Shown here piece after piece: positions 34,542-43,216 of a DNA stretch of 64,000 bases (positions within the stretch are counted from its first letter, which is position 1; each line of letters starts with the position of its first letter). The position numbers and the translations under genes were made by a program. Origin of the DNA: an uncultured Bacteroidaceae bacterium (lineage in GTDB: Bacteria > Bacteroidota > Bacteroidia > Bacteroidales > Bacteroidaceae); assembly GCA_944320955.1 (NCBI GenBank), contig CALUJL010000029.1, positions 124,001 to 188,000 of the forward strand, given 5' to 3'. The notes below the pieces were generated by a model, which saw nothing but the letters and a program-made list of their open reading frames with translations, was not told the origin of the DNA and did no database searches.

Positions 34542-36419
34542 ATGATGCAACTAAAGAGAAATACGCAAGCAAGAACCCGGGGCAGCCGCCTCCTGCTTCT
34601 ATTCATATCGCTGTGGTGCCTGTCGGCCGCGGCCGTGCAGGCAGCCATTACCTTCCGTGCCACGGCCGAATCTTCCACCGTAGAAGCGGGAGAGCCCTTC
34701 GCCATCCAGTTCGAGCTGAATACCACCGATGTGAGCGACTTCCAGCTCCCCACGTTGCGCGGCTTCTCCATAGTCTCGAACGTGAAGACTTTCACCTCGC
34801 ACCGGCAGAGCATTATCAACGGGAAGCGCAGCTCTTCGGAATCGATTACCTATACGGTCATCGTGCGCGCCACGGCCGCCGGAGAATACACCATACCGGC
34901 TGCCTCCGTGCGTGCTGGCGGAAAAACAGTGCGCTCCAATCCGCTGAAGATTAAAGTAGTGGAATCTTCCGGTTCAAGCCGTAATTCAGGCCGCAGCTCT
35001 TCCTCTTCGCGCGGCATCCGCCGCACGAATCCGCAAAACGCGGCCTCCATCGGCGATGACGACCTCTTCGTCCTCTGCACGGCCAGCAAGACACAGGTCC
35101 ACGAGCAGGAGGCTCTGCTGCTGACCTACAAGGTTTACACCAACGTGACCTTCCGCGGATTCAACAACGCGAAGCTCCCCGATTTCGAAGGCTTCCACTC
35201 GCAGGAAATACCCCTTCCGCAAAATGCCACGCTCGTCCCCGAAACCTACAACGGCCGGGAATATCTCGCCGCCCCATACCGCCAGTTCCTCCTTTTCCCG
35301 CAGAAGAGCGGCGATCTGGAGATACCGGCTGCCGTGTTCGATGCGGCGGTGGAAGTGGGGGGGGCGCTCTCTTTCGAAGATTTGCTCAACGGAGCCGGCC
35401 CCCGGATGGTGCAGAAACAACTGAAGACACGCAGCTACACAATCCATGTCGCACCGCTTCCTTCGCCGCGGCCGGCCGACTTCTCGGGCGGGGTGGGGCA
35501 GTTCGGCATCGAGGCCACCATGAAATCGGACCAGGGGAAAACCAATGAAGCCATGACGCTGCAGGTAAGGGTGAGCGGTACGGGAAATCTGAAACTGGTG
35601 ACAGCCCCGGAAATCGATTTCCCCAAGGATTTCGACGTCTACGACCCGGAAATCAAGGAAAACATCAAGCCCACGGCCGACGGTATGCAGGGCGAAAAGA
35701 CGTTTGAATATACGATCATTCCCCGCAACGTGGGCACATACGAGATTCCGTCCATCGGATTTTCCTACTTCGACGGGAAAGAATACCGGCAACTCCATAC
35801 GCAACCCATCCGTCTCTCCATAGCCCGCGGCAAGGGAACTTCCGGGAGCGGCGTGAGCGACTACGGACGGCAGGGCGAGGAGCGGCAGACCGACATCCGC
35901 CCCATGCACCCGGTAGATGCCGGCAGCCTGGCCGAGGCCGTAGTGCTCAGCCCGGGCTGGAAATTCCTCCTGGTGTTTTTCCTCTTTCCTGCAGCGCTTT
36001 TTGCAATTATATGCAGCGCTTTCCGCAAAAAGGCCTACTACTCGCGCAATGTCCTACTGATGCGCGAGAAAGGAGCCGGGCGCGAGGCACGCAAGCGCCT
36101 GCGCAAAGCCGAAAAGCTGCTGGCCCAGCAGCAGGAAGAGGCCTTCTACGAAGAAATCATACGGGCAGAGTGGGGGTATGTATCCGATAAGCTGAGGATT
36201 CCCACGGCCCTGCTCTCCAAAGACCACCTCCGCCAGGCGCTGCCCGGGCAGGGAGTGACGGCTGAAACCGTGGCCCTCCTGCTCGAAAGTCTGGAGGACT
36301 GCGAGTTTGCCCGCTACGCCCCGGGCGACAAACGCGACCGGATGAAGCAAAGTTACGAAAAGGCCCTACGCGTAATCACCCTGCTGGATACGGAACTGAA
36401 GAACAGGAACAAGAAATAA
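34542..36419 (+). CDS. batD: BatD, oxygen tolerance protein
   Basis: A 625-residue membrane protein of the BatD family. Signal peptide about 1-32, then repeated beta-sandwich domains (FRATAESSTVEAGEPFAIQFEL), a Ser/Arg-rich linker (SSGSSRNSGRSSSSSRG), and a transmembrane helix near 470-488 (FLLVFFLFPAALFAIICSAF). A cytoplasmic helical tail follows. The ATGATG at 34542 gives two adjacent starts. The transmembrane segment may contain two degenerate 22-bp repeat units. It is a partner of BatA/B/C by operon context. Confidence 0.93.
   Translation: MMQLKRNTQARTRGSRLLLLFISLWCLSAAAVQAAITFRATAESSTVEAGEPFAIQFELNTTDVSDFQLPTLRGFSIVSNVKTFTSHRQSIINGKRSSSESITYTVIVRATAAGEYTIPAASVRAGGKTVRSNPLKIKVVESSGSSRNSGRSSSSSRGIRRTNPQNAASIGDDDLFVLCTASKTQVHEQEALLLTYKVYTNVTFRGFNNAKLPDFEGFHSQEIPLPQNATLVPETYNGREYLAAPYRQFLLFPQKSGDLEIPAAVFDAAVEVGGALSFEDLLNGAGPRMVQKQLKTRSYTIHVAPLPSPRPADFSGGVGQFGIEATMKSDQGKTNEAMTLQVRVSGTGNLKLVTAPEIDFPKDFDVYDPEIKENIKPTADGMQGEKTFEYTIIPRNVGTYEIPSIGFSYFDGKEYRQLHTQPIRLSIARGKGTSGSGVSDYGRQGEERQTDIRPMHPVDAGSLAEAVVLSPGWKFLLVFFLFPAALFAIICSAFRKKAYYSRNVLLMREKGAGREARKRLRKAEKLLAQQQEEAFYEEIIRAEWGYVSDKLRIPTALLSKDHLRQALPGQGVTAETVALLLESLEDCEFARYAPGDKRDRMKQSYEKALRVITLLDTELKNRNKK
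35991..36033. repeat. Possible degenerate 22-bp repeat units inside batD
   Basis: The 10-mer GCAGCGCTTT occurs at 35991 and again at 36013, exactly 22 bases apart, followed by TCCGC and an A-run. This fits the orientation of the dispersed repeat, but the segment encodes a plausible natural transmembrane helix, so coincidence is possible. Confidence 0.35.
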
Positions 36420-36435
36420 ACCATCGCGATTTCCC

Positions 36436-37287
36436 ATGAAACACCTACATAATATCCTATCGAGCGTTTGCGCCATCCGTCCCGCCCGGGCCGGGTGGTG
36501 GATCATGTTCCTCATGCTCGTCCCGGCGCTTGCAGCCACCCCGCAGACTCAGGAGCACAAAGGAGCGGCAGGCATGGCGGAGCAAGCCTTGCAGAGGGGC
36601 GATTATCAAGCAGCCTCCCGCCAGTACGAACAACTCCTGGAGGCCAATTCCGCACTTCTCTCCAGCGGAAAAGCCGGCAGCGGGTGGGCTTCTGTGGAAT
36701 ACAATCTGGGCAATTGCTACTATCGGCTGGGCGAGCCGCTGAAAGCCTTGCTCCACTACGAACGGGCCCTGCTGCTTTCGCCCTCGGACGAGCATATCCG
36801 CGAGAACATCGCTTTCGTTTCGGCCCAAAGCCTGCAGCTCGACGAAACGCAGGCAGCCTCTTTCTTCTTCGTGCGCTGGTGGAAGAGCCTTTCGCAGGCC
36901 TTCGATCTGCCGCAGTGGCTGGCCGCCTGCGGAGTTTCCTTCGTCTTGCTGCTGATATGCCTGCTGTTCTACTTTTTTGCGCCACGCCTAGGGTGGAGAA
37001 AAGCCGGATTTTTCCTCGCGCTGCCCATGCTGGCAGTCTGCCTCTGCAGCGGCTACTTTGCAAACGCCCAGTACCGTTCCTTGACGGTGAGGGACACGGC
37101 GCTCGTCATGCAGGCGGAAGGCATACCTACCTTTTCCGCTCCTTCGGCTTCTTCCGCAACCACCGGAAATCTGCAGGCCGGCAGGAAAGTAACCATCCTC
37201 GACAATGGACTGAAAGACTGGCTCCAGGTGGAATCTGCCGGAGGAAATGTCTCCTGGATACGCCGGGGGGATGTGGAAATCATCTAA
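36436..37287 (+). CDS. batE: BatE, TPR plus SH3-like membrane protein
   Basis: A 283-residue protein: signal/anchor helix about 20-35, TPR units (about 50-130, VEYNLGNCYYRLGEPLKALLHYERALLLSP), two transmembrane helices (about 168-185 and 193-208), and a bacterial SH3-like end (about 215-283, LQAGRKVTILDNGLKDWLQV and WIRRGDVEII). This is the standard last gene of the Bat operon. The following GNAT start lies 13 bases after its stop. Confidence 0.9.
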   Translation: MKHLHNILSSVCAIRPARAGWWIMFLMLVPALAATPQTQEHKGAAGMAEQALQRGDYQAASRQYEQLLEANSALLSSGKAGSGWASVEYNLGNCYYRLGEPLKALLHYERALLLSPSDEHIRENIAFVSAQSLQLDETQAASFFFVRWWKSLSQAFDLPQWLAACGVSFVLLLICLLFYFFAPRLGWRKAGFFLALPMLAVCLCSGYFANAQYRSLTVRDTALVMQAEGIPTFSAPSASSATTGNLQAGRKVTILDNGLKDWLQVESAGGNVSWIRRGDVEII

Positions 37288-37300
37288 TGCAACCAGCAGC

Positions 37301-37783
37301 ATGATCAGGCCCGCAGACTTGTCGGACGCCGCAGATATTGCGGCAATCTACAATGAATACATTGCCGGCAGCACAGCAACTTTCGACACCGACCCCGTGT
37401 CCGTCACGGAAATGCAGGGCCGCATCGCCGAAATATCCGCCGCTTTTCCTTACCTCGTATGCGAAACCGGCGGGAAGGTCATAGCTTATTGCTATGCCCA
37501 CGGCTGGAAAGAAAAGGCGGCTTACCGCACCACGCTGGAAAGCACCGTCTACGTCGCGCCCGGACTCCAGAAACGGGGAACGGGCGAAGCGCTGATGCGG
37601 AAACTGATAGAAGAATGCCGCCACAGGGGCTTCCATTCGCTGATTGCCTGCATCACAGCCGACAACCGGCCCAGCATCGCGCTCCACGAGAAACTGGGTT
37701 TCCGGAAAGTATCGGGCTTCAAAGAAGTTGGAATGAAGTTCGGCCGGTGGCTGGACGTAGAGGACTATCAGTTGCTCTTATAG
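37301..37783 (+). CDS. GNAT family N-acetyltransferase (phosphinothricin acetyltransferase-like)
   Basis: A 160-residue acetyl-CoA-dependent transferase. It starts IRPADLSDAADIAAIYNEYI and carries STVYVAPGLQKRGTGEALM, the motif A (Q/R-x-x-G-x-G) that binds acetyl-CoA, then NRPSIALHEKLGFRKVSG. The pattern matches the Pat/MnaT subfamily, which acetylates methionine sulfone/sulfoximine-type amino acids. The ATG at 37301 is preferred over in-frame starts inside batE. It may be cotranscribed with bat, but a functional link is not expected. Confidence 0.88.
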   Translation: MIRPADLSDAADIAAIYNEYIAGSTATFDTDPVSVTEMQGRIAEISAAFPYLVCETGGKVIAYCYAHGWKEKAAYRTTLESTVYVAPGLQKRGTGEALMRKLIEECRHRGFHSLIACITADNRPSIALHEKLGFRKVSGFKEVGMKFGRWLDVEDYQLLL

Positions 37784-37890
37784 GAACACGTGGGGGAGTT
37801 TCGCAAGAATCCTATTAAACATAATACAGGTTCTATTCATTTTTGCGGCAGTTTTTCGAGGCCGCGGAAAGGGTCTTGTCCGGAAGCGGC

Positions 37891-37958
37891 AGGGCTTTTC
37901 CGGAAAAGTGCTGCCACTTCTCAGAAAAAGTGCTGCCGCTTTTTCGGAAAAGCGGCAG
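37891..37958. repeat. 22-bp palindromic unit repeat, locus F (three units, intergenic)
   Basis: Bases after the A-runs are at 37908, 37930 and 37952, exactly 22 apart. This is a clear example of the unit, AAAAGTGCTGCC followed by a CTTTTTCGG or CTTCTCAG end. It lies in the 231-base gap between the convergent GNAT and M16-like genes; no separate terminator was seen there. Confidence 0.88.
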
Positions 37959-38014
37959 AAGATTGCCGGTGAAGTCCTGCAGGTTTTTGCCGCGCAGCAC
38001 AGGGAAAAATGGAT

Positions 38015-39301
38015 TCAGACTTTGCCGGCCACGACTTCGATGATGCCGTCTTCTGGAAAATACTTCTGCGCCAGGCGGCGAAGCTCTTCGGCTGTCACGT
38101 CTTTCACGGCCAGCATCGAGTGTTCCGGGTAGTCCGACGGGAGTTCGGCCCACTCGATGTTGATCCAAGCCTCTGCCAGAGAAAATGCTCCCTCGTAGTT
38201 GCGGGCTATTTCGCCCAAGATGTAATTCTGCACCATGGCCAGTTCTTCCCGGCCTATGAGCTCCGTGCGCAGGCGTTCCATCTCGCGGTATACCTCTTTT
38301 ATAAGGGGTTCCACGTTGGCCGTGGCCGTTTCGCAGGCCACCAGTGCCAGGCCTGTGTCCGGAAAGTCGAAGACCCGGGCCGAAATGCCGTAGGTGTATC
38401 CCTTTTCCTCGCGTATGTTCGACATGAGCCGGCTGCCGAAATAGCCGCCAAACACCGTCATCAGGACGCGCAACTTCAGAAAGTCCGGATGTTTCCAGCG
38501 TATCGTGTGCCAGCCCAGCATGACGCAATTTTGCAAAGCATCCTCTTTCAACAGGAAAGTACGCTGCTCCCGGGCCGGACAAACGGGATATTTCTTCGGT
38601 TCCTCGTAGGGCTTCACCTCGCCCCACGGGTCGGTTCCGAACAATTCCTCTACGCGGGCCACGACATCGCGCTGCACATAGCCCGAGAGATAGACCGAGC
38701 AATTGCCTGAATGATAGTACTTTTTGTAGAACTCCCGCAACATTTCGGGCGTTACGCGGTCGTAATCCCACTCTTCCTCGGTCATTCCCATCGGATGATT
38801 GGCCCCGAAAGCGGCCAGGCGCATGCCTTTTCGTCCGAGGAAGGAGACTTTCTTCTGGTTGATGAGATATTGTTGCCGGTTGGCCTGCAGCACGGTATCC
38901 ACCCGCTCTGCAGGAAACGACGGTTCCTTCAGGATGGATTCTACGACGGCGGCCGTCTGTGCAAAATATTTGTAGAGGCAGTAGAGCGTCAGTTGCGAGT
39001 GCATCATGCCTGTGCCCAGCTCCAGACGGGCACCGTAGAAGTCCAATCTCTCGGCCACCTCGCGGTCGGTGAGCAGACGGCTGCCTTCGCGCAGCATCCG
39101 GTTCGTAAAAATGGCCTGCAGGGGGTACTGCTGCTGCCACCGCCCGGCGCCGATGATGACGTCCAGGCGAACGACTTCCTGGTTCCCCTGCGTGATGATG
39201 TGCAGGGGGATGCCGTTGGGCATCATCCGTTGCTTGGGCTTTTTGACGGAAAATGGCTCCATGCCGGTCACGGCCGGCTGGGCAGTGCGGTCTATCTCCA
39301 T
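38015..39301 (-). CDS. M16 family protein lacking the zinc motif (non-catalytic subunit type)
   Basis: A 428-residue M16 homologue. At the position of HxxEH it reads TNRMLREGSRLL, so zinc ligands and catalytic Glu are missing. The C-terminal signature EEKGYTYGISARV, with the Arg/Tyr contribution typical of non-catalytic M16 subunits, is kept. In heterodimeric bacterial M16 peptidases this type of chain completes the substrate chamber of an active partner, which may be the protein encoded at 88-1332. It overlaps kdsB by 10 bases. An alternative start at 39262 (MEPFSVK) is possible. Confidence 0.88.
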   Translation of the reverse strand: MEIDRTAQPAVTGMEPFSVKKPKQRMMPNGIPLHIITQGNQEVVRLDVIIGAGRWQQQYPLQAIFTNRMLREGSRLLTDREVAERLDFYGARLELGTGMMHSQLTLYCLYKYFAQTAAVVESILKEPSFPAERVDTVLQANRQQYLINQKKVSFLGRKGMRLAAFGANHPMGMTEEEWDYDRVTPEMLREFYKKYYHSGNCSVYLSGYVQRDVVARVEELFGTDPWGEVKPYEEPKKYPVCPAREQRTFLLKEDALQNCVMLGWHTIRWKHPDFLKLRVLMTVFGGYFGSRLMSNIREEKGYTYGISARVFDFPDTGLALVACETATANVEPLIKEVYREMERLRTELIGREELAMVQNYILGEIARNYEGAFSLAEAWINIEWAELPSDYPEHSMLAVKDVTAEELRRLAQKYFPEDGIIEVVAGKV

Positions 39302-40080
39302 GGGTGCGACTGTAAGAATTGCTCGGCCCGTGCCAAATCTTCCGGCGTATCGATGCCGATGGTTTCCACTTCGGTCACGGCGGTCTTTATGCAGAAGCCG
39401 TTTTCGAGCCAGCGCAACTGTTCGAGCGACTCGGCCAGCTCCAGCGGCGACTGCTCCAGTTCCGTAATCCGGCGCAGCGCGTCGGCACGGTAGGCGTAGA
39501 TACCGATGTGTTTATAATAGGTATGCCCGCCCGCGAGCCACTCTTGCGGCTCTTTGCCGCGGCGGTACGGGATGACGGAGCGGCTGAAGCAGAGCGCATA
39601 TCCGGCGCGGTCCAGGACGACCTTGGGGCTGTTGGGATTGCTCAGCGCCGCCCATCCGTCTTCGGGGCGGAAGGGTTTGACGAGCGTGGCTATCTCCGTC
39701 TGCGGATCGGCAAAACATCCGGCCAGGGCACGCACCTGCCCGGGCGCAATGAAGGGCTCGTCGCCCTGGATGTTGACCACCACGTCGAAGGTTTCCTCCC
39801 GGCCTTTGCCCGCGCAGGAGGCCAAAATCCGCTCAAGGGCTTCCCGGCAACGGTCCGTTCCGCTGCGGTGCGCGGCAGAAGTCATCACGGCCCGCCCGCC
39901 GAATGCTTCCACGGTTTGGAAAATCGCCTCGTCGTCGGTCGCTACCCACACGGACTCCAACACTTCCGAGACGCGCTCGTAGACGTGTTGCACCACGGGT
40001 TTCCCCCCCAGCAGCGCCAGAGGCTTGCCCGGGAAGCGCGTGGAGGCGAACCGGGCCGGTATGATTCCAAGATATTTCAT
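39292..40080 (-). CDS. kdsB: 3-deoxy-manno-octulosonate cytidylyltransferase KdsB
   Basis: A 262-residue enzyme that makes CMP-Kdo from CTP and Kdo for the lipid A-Kdo core. The N-terminal IIPARFASTRFPGKPL nucleotide-binding block, VNIQGDEPFI and HIGIYAYR are diagnostic. It implies a Gram-negative envelope with Kdo-containing LPS. The promoter at 40104-40111 lies 24 bases before the ATG. The M16-like gene overlaps its end. Confidence 0.97.
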   Translation of the reverse strand: MKYLGIIPARFASTRFPGKPLALLGGKPVVQHVYERVSEVLESVWVATDDEAIFQTVEAFGGRAVMTSAAHRSGTDRCREALERILASCAGKGREETFDVVVNIQGDEPFIAPGQVRALAGCFADPQTEIATLVKPFRPEDGWAALSNPNSPKVVLDRAGYALCFSRSVIPYRRGKEPQEWLAGGHTYYKHIGIYAYRADALRRITELEQSPLELAESLEQLRWLENGFCIKTAVTEVETIGIDTPEDLARAEQFLQSHPWR

Positions 40081-40103
40081 CGTCGGTCGTAGAATTTAGG
40101 TCT

Positions 40104-40111
40104 CAAAAGTA
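40104..40111 (-). promoter_or_regulatory. -7 promoter element for kdsB (TACTTTTG on the minus strand)
   Basis: An exact TAnnTTTG match on the minus strand, 24 bases before the kdsB ATG. The divergent FolK-like gene starts at 40173 and has no equally good element. Confidence 0.55.
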
Positions 40112-40172
40112 GCCATTTTATTTGGAAGACACCGCTTTTTTCGCTTCTTTTGTCCCAAAATCTGCCTCATTC

Positions 40173-40529
40173 ATGTCTCAACATACCTGCTACCTCACCT
40201 TGGGAAGCAACGTCAGCGCAGCATACGTGCGGGTAGCCCGCGAACGGCTCACCCGCCTGTTTCCCGGCATACGCTTCGGCACCGAGCAGCAAACCCTGCC
40301 CGTAGGCCTGCGGAATCCTGCTCCTTTCACCAACCAGACCGCCCGCTTCGAGACCATCCTCACCCCGGAGGAAATCCTTCCCCTGCTCAAACATCTGGAG
40401 GCGGCAGCCGGGCGCACTCCCGCGGAGAAGGCCCGCGAGATAATCCGCCTGGACATCGACCTCGTGTGCTACGACCAGCAAATTCTGAGGCCGGAGAATT
40501 GGGCTCTCTTCTTTGCCCCGCAACCGTGA
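40173..40529 (+). CDS. Short FolK-like (HPPK-fold) protein
   Basis: A 118-residue protein resembling hydroxymethyldihydropterin pyrophosphokinase. TCYLTLGSNVSAAYVRVARERL matches the FolK start, and EAAAGRTPAEKAREIIRLDIDLVCYD matches its GR...R.IDxDL block. It is about 40 residues shorter than FolK: the middle Arg-rich catalytic loop and C-terminal strands are missing or reduced. The intact D-x-D metal pair (DIDL) is visible. It may be a shortened FolK or a related protein of other function; folate synthesis should not be assumed. The ATG at 40173 is used. Confidence 0.65.
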   Translation: MSQHTCYLTLGSNVSAAYVRVARERLTRLFPGIRFGTEQQTLPVGLRNPAPFTNQTARFETILTPEEILPLLKHLEAAAGRTPAEKAREIIRLDIDLVCYDQQILRPENWALFFAPQP

Positions 40530-40569
40530 CCGATGCAGGGCTAACCGGGAATTCCCCTGCACGGAAGCG

Positions 40570-40630
40570 GGAAAAGATGCGGCGCTTTTCCCGAAAAGTC
40601 CCGCATCTTTTCCGGGAAAGCGCCGCATGA
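40570..40630. repeat. 22-bp palindromic unit repeat, locus G (three units, intergenic)
   Basis: Bases after the A-runs are at 40576, 40598 and 40620, exactly 22 apart. It lies between the FolK-like gene and the pyrB promoter, in a 256-base gap that otherwise holds no gene. Confidence 0.87.
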
Positions 40631-40747
40631 GACTTCCCGGAGCGGGGAAGCGCCCCGCCCGCTCCCCACGGCCCGCCGGTCCCCTGCCCTGCTGAAATAA
40701 AAAATTTCATTCTTCCCTTTTTTCTCCCATATTACAATGATAATACG

Positions 40748-40755
40748 TATCTTTG
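40748..40755 (+). promoter_or_regulatory. -7 promoter element for pyrBI (TATCTTTG)
   Basis: An exact TAnnTTTG match, 31 bases before the pyrB ATG at 40786. It overlaps an in-frame TTG at 40753, which is therefore rejected as the start. No attenuator-like leader peptide was found in the short leader. Confidence 0.65.
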
Positions 40756-40785
40756 GGGGATGAAAAACGCAAACCCCATACGCAG

Positions 40786-41706
40786 ATGAATAGTTTTATT
40801 ACCATTGCCGAACACACGCGCGAGCAGTTGCTTTACCTTTTGGAGATGGCCCGGCTCTTCGAAGAGCAGCCCAACCGGAACCTTCTGGAGGGAAAAGTCG
40901 TAGCCACCCTGTTTTTCGAACCTTCCACGCGCACCCGCCTGAGTTTCGAGACCGCCGTCAACCGCTTGGGCGGCCGGGTCATCGGATTTTCCGACGCCTC
41001 CAACACCAGTACCTCCAAGGGCGAGAGCCTGAAGGACACCATCATGATGGTAAGCAACTATGCCGACCTCATCGTCATGCGGCACTATCTGGAAGGCGCG
41101 GCCCGCTATGCCAGCGAAGTCTCGCCCGTCCCGGTCATCAATGCGGGCGACGGGGCCAACCAGCACCCCTCGCAGACGATGCTCGACCTGTATTCCATCC
41201 TGAAGACGCAGGGAACGCTCGACAACCTCAACATCCATCTCGTAGGCGACCTCAAGTATGGCCGGACGGTGCACTCCCTGCTGCAAGCCATGCGGCACTT
41301 CAACCCGACTTTCCACTTCATTGCGCCAAAAGAGCTCTCCATGCCGGAAGAATACAAGCTCTATTGCAAAGAGCACCATATAAAATATGTAGAACACAGC
41401 GAGTTCGACGAAGATACCATAGCCGAGGCCGACATCATCTACATGACCCGCGTCCAGCGCGAGCGCTTCACCGACCTGATGGAGTATGAGCGCGTGAAGG
41501 ATGTCTACATCCTGCGGGGCAGCATGCTCTGCAAGAGCAAGCCAAACCTGCGCATCCTGCATCCCCTGCCCCGGGTCAACGAAATAGCCTACGACGTGGA
41601 CGACAACGAGAAGGCCTACTACTTCCAACAGGCACGCAACGGCTTGTTTGCCCGCGAAGCCATCATCTGCAACGCCTTGGGCATCGGGCTCGAACAAATA
41701 AAGTAA
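40786..41706 (+). CDS. pyrB: Aspartate carbamoyltransferase catalytic subunit PyrB
   Basis: A 306-residue enzyme forming N-carbamoyl-aspartate, the first committed step of pyrimidine synthesis. The carbamoyl-phosphate motif [13 protein letters not shown] (about 42-54), the aspartate-binding region and HPLPRVNEI are intact. It is followed after 28 bases by pyrI, so the enzyme is the E. coli-type class B holoenzyme with regulatory chains. Confidence 0.97.
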   Translation: MNSFITIAEHTREQLLYLLEMARLFEEQPNRNLLEGKVVATLFFEPSTRTRLSFETAVNRLGGRVIGFSDASNTSTSKGESLKDTIMMVSNYADLIVMRHYLEGAARYASEVSPVPVINAGDGANQHPSQTMLDLYSILKTQGTLDNLNIHLVGDLKYGRTVHSLLQAMRHFNPTFHFIAPKELSMPEEYKLYCKEHHIKYVEHSEFDEDTIAEADIIYMTRVQRERFTDLMEYERVKDVYILRGSMLCKSKPNLRILHPLPRVNEIAYDVDDNEKAYYFQQARNGLFAREAIICNALGIGLEQIK

Positions 41707-41734
41707 ACCGAAACGAAAAAGAACCGCACCGATC

Positions 41735-42187
41735 ATGAAAAAAGAACTTCAAGTCACGGCCCTCGAACAAGGCACCGTCATCGACCATATCCCCACCGAA
41801 AAAGTATTCCAGGTAGTCTCCCTGCTCAACCTGCAGGCGCTGCCCTGCAAGATAGCCATCGGGAACAACCTGGACAGCAAGAAAATGGGGAAAAAGGGCA
41901 TCATCAAGATTTCCGACCGCTTCTTCACCGACGAGGAAATCAACCGCATCTCGGTCGTTGCCCCCAACGTAGTGCTCAACATCATAAAAGACTATGAAGT
42001 AGTGGAGAAGAAGCACGTCGTGCTCCCCGACACGCTGCACGACATCGTATGCTGCGCCAACCCCAAGTGCATCACCAACAACGAACCGATGGCCAGCATC
42101 TTCCACGTGACCGACAAGGAACGCGGCATCGTGCGCTGCCACTACTGCGAAAAAGAGCAGTGCCTCAGCTCGATGAAACTCAAGTGA
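41735..42187 (+). CDS. pyrI: Aspartate carbamoyltransferase regulatory subunit PyrI
   Basis: A 150-residue chain that binds CTP/ATP and connects catalytic trimers. The N-terminal allosteric domain ([16 protein letters not shown]) is followed by the zinc domain with four Cys: CANPKC and CHYC (the first pair preceded by another Cys). It lies 28 bases after pyrB and is cotranscribed. Confidence 0.97.
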   Translation: MKKELQVTALEQGTVIDHIPTEKVFQVVSLLNLQALPCKIAIGNNLDSKKMGKKGIIKISDRFFTDEEINRISVVAPNVVLNIIKDYEVVEKKHVVLPDTLHDIVCCANPKCITNNEPMASIFHVTDKERGIVRCHYCEKEQCLSSMKLK

Positions 42188-42195
42188 GTCCGGCC

Positions 42196-42906
42196 ATGAG
42201 GATAAAGCACCTCCTCCCCTCCCTGCTGCTATTCCTGGCCACGGGTGCCGCCGTGGCCCAGAGCCCCGGGCCCCGCTTCCCAGAACCCGGGCAGCAGCAC
42301 GCCGACCCTTTGCGAGGGAAACGCATCGGAGTCATCGGCGACAGCTATGTGCGCAACCACCAGGAACCGGTGGAAAACACATGGCATTACAAGTTTGCCC
42401 GGAAGCACGGCATGGAATACTATAACTACGGAATCAACGGGAACTGCGTATCCGTATCCCGCGAGTCATACTACGGCGAGGCCATGTATCTGCGATATAA
42501 GGAAATGCGCGACTCGCTGGACTACATAGTGGTAATAGCCGGACACAACGACGCCAGCCTGCTCGACACGATAGGCATCGAGCGCTACAAAGAGAAACTC
42601 GCCATCCTCTGCGAGGGGCTGATAGAAAAATACCCTACGGCCAAGATATTCTTCTTCACCTGCTGGACTCAAAAAAACTTTGTCGGGAGCAACTTCCAGA
42701 AAGTCGTAGATGCCACGCTCGAAGTGTGCGGAGCCCACAGCATCCCGGTCCTCGACTCTGCCCGGCGGGGGAACATCTTTGCACAAAACGACCGCTTCCG
42801 GCAAATCTATTTCCAAAACCAAGGCCGCGGCGACCGCGCCCACCTCAACGCACGGGGGCACGACCGTTTCCTCCCCTGCGCAGAGGCATTTCTGCTACAG
42901 TATTAG
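42196..42906 (+). CDS. Exported SGNH/GDSL hydrolase
   Basis: A 236-residue secreted esterase-type hydrolase with a signal peptide (about 1-22, ending AVAQ). SGNH blocks: IGVIGDSYV with the nucleophile Ser, NYGINGN, the GxND block IAGHNDAS, and the late DRAHLNARGH with the catalytic His. The substrate is unknown; acyl groups on carbohydrates are common targets. It lies 8 bases after pyrI and ends at a strong terminator, so it belongs to the pyrBI transcript although no pyrimidine role is evident. Confidence 0.85.
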   Translation: MRIKHLLPSLLLFLATGAAVAQSPGPRFPEPGQQHADPLRGKRIGVIGDSYVRNHQEPVENTWHYKFARKHGMEYYNYGINGNCVSVSRESYYGEAMYLRYKEMRDSLDYIVVIAGHNDASLLDTIGIERYKEKLAILCEGLIEKYPTAKIFFFTCWTQKNFVGSNFQKVVDATLEVCGAHSIPVLDSARRGNIFAQNDRFRQIYFQNQGRGDRAHLNARGHDRFLPCAEAFLLQY

Positions 42907-42913
42907 CAAAAAA

Positions 42914-42945
42914 AGGAGCTACCGCGAGGCAGCTCCCTTTTTTTA
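42914..42945 (+). terminator. Intrinsic terminator after the pyrBI-SGNH operon
   Basis: GGAGCTACC (from 42915) pairs with GGCAGCTCC across a GCGA tetraloop with one A-C mismatch, followed by seven T residues. An A-run upstream mirrors the T-run. Confidence 0.9.
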
Positions 42946-43216
42946 GCCTTATAAAAAGGAAGACACCGCACGCACTTTTTTTTGACAGCCTACCCGGTCA
43001 GGCTACGAAATAGCAACCCAAACCTCCCTGACAGCAGCCTACAAAAAGCAAACCCCGGCAATCCGCTTACAAACCGTAAGCAGCGGCCGGAGAAAAGTAT
43101 TTTCGCATCCACTTTTCGGGAAGCATCCTTGCCGCAAACGGCAGCAATATCCTAATTTTGCAGGCAGAATGTCAGAAAAAGCACCACGAACAACGAACAA
43201 AAGACACAAAACGCCT
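42946..43216. other. gltB upstream region with candidate operator
   Basis: No gene is seen in this stretch. At 43065-43081 the palindrome GCTTAC-AAACC-GTAAGC occurs; a near copy lies at 50653-50669 upstream of the second nitrogen cluster. Two looser look-alikes (CTACGAAATAGCA and CTACAAAAAGCA) lie just before it. A -33 TTG (43129-43131) is 21 bases before the -7 TAATTTTG (43153-43160). Confidence 0.5.
43153..43160 (+). promoter_or_regulatory. -7 promoter element for gltB (TAATTTTG)
   Basis: An exact TAnnTTTG match with a TTG 21 bases upstream as a possible -33. The ATG at 43169 would sit at the transcription start, so the ATG at 43217 is the better gltB start, giving a leader of about 50 bases. 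Confidence 0.65.

Noticed and set aside
37891..37958. The 22-bp arrays as a CRISPR array.
   Set aside because: There are no unique spacers; units adjoin directly, number only two to four, and no cas gene is present.
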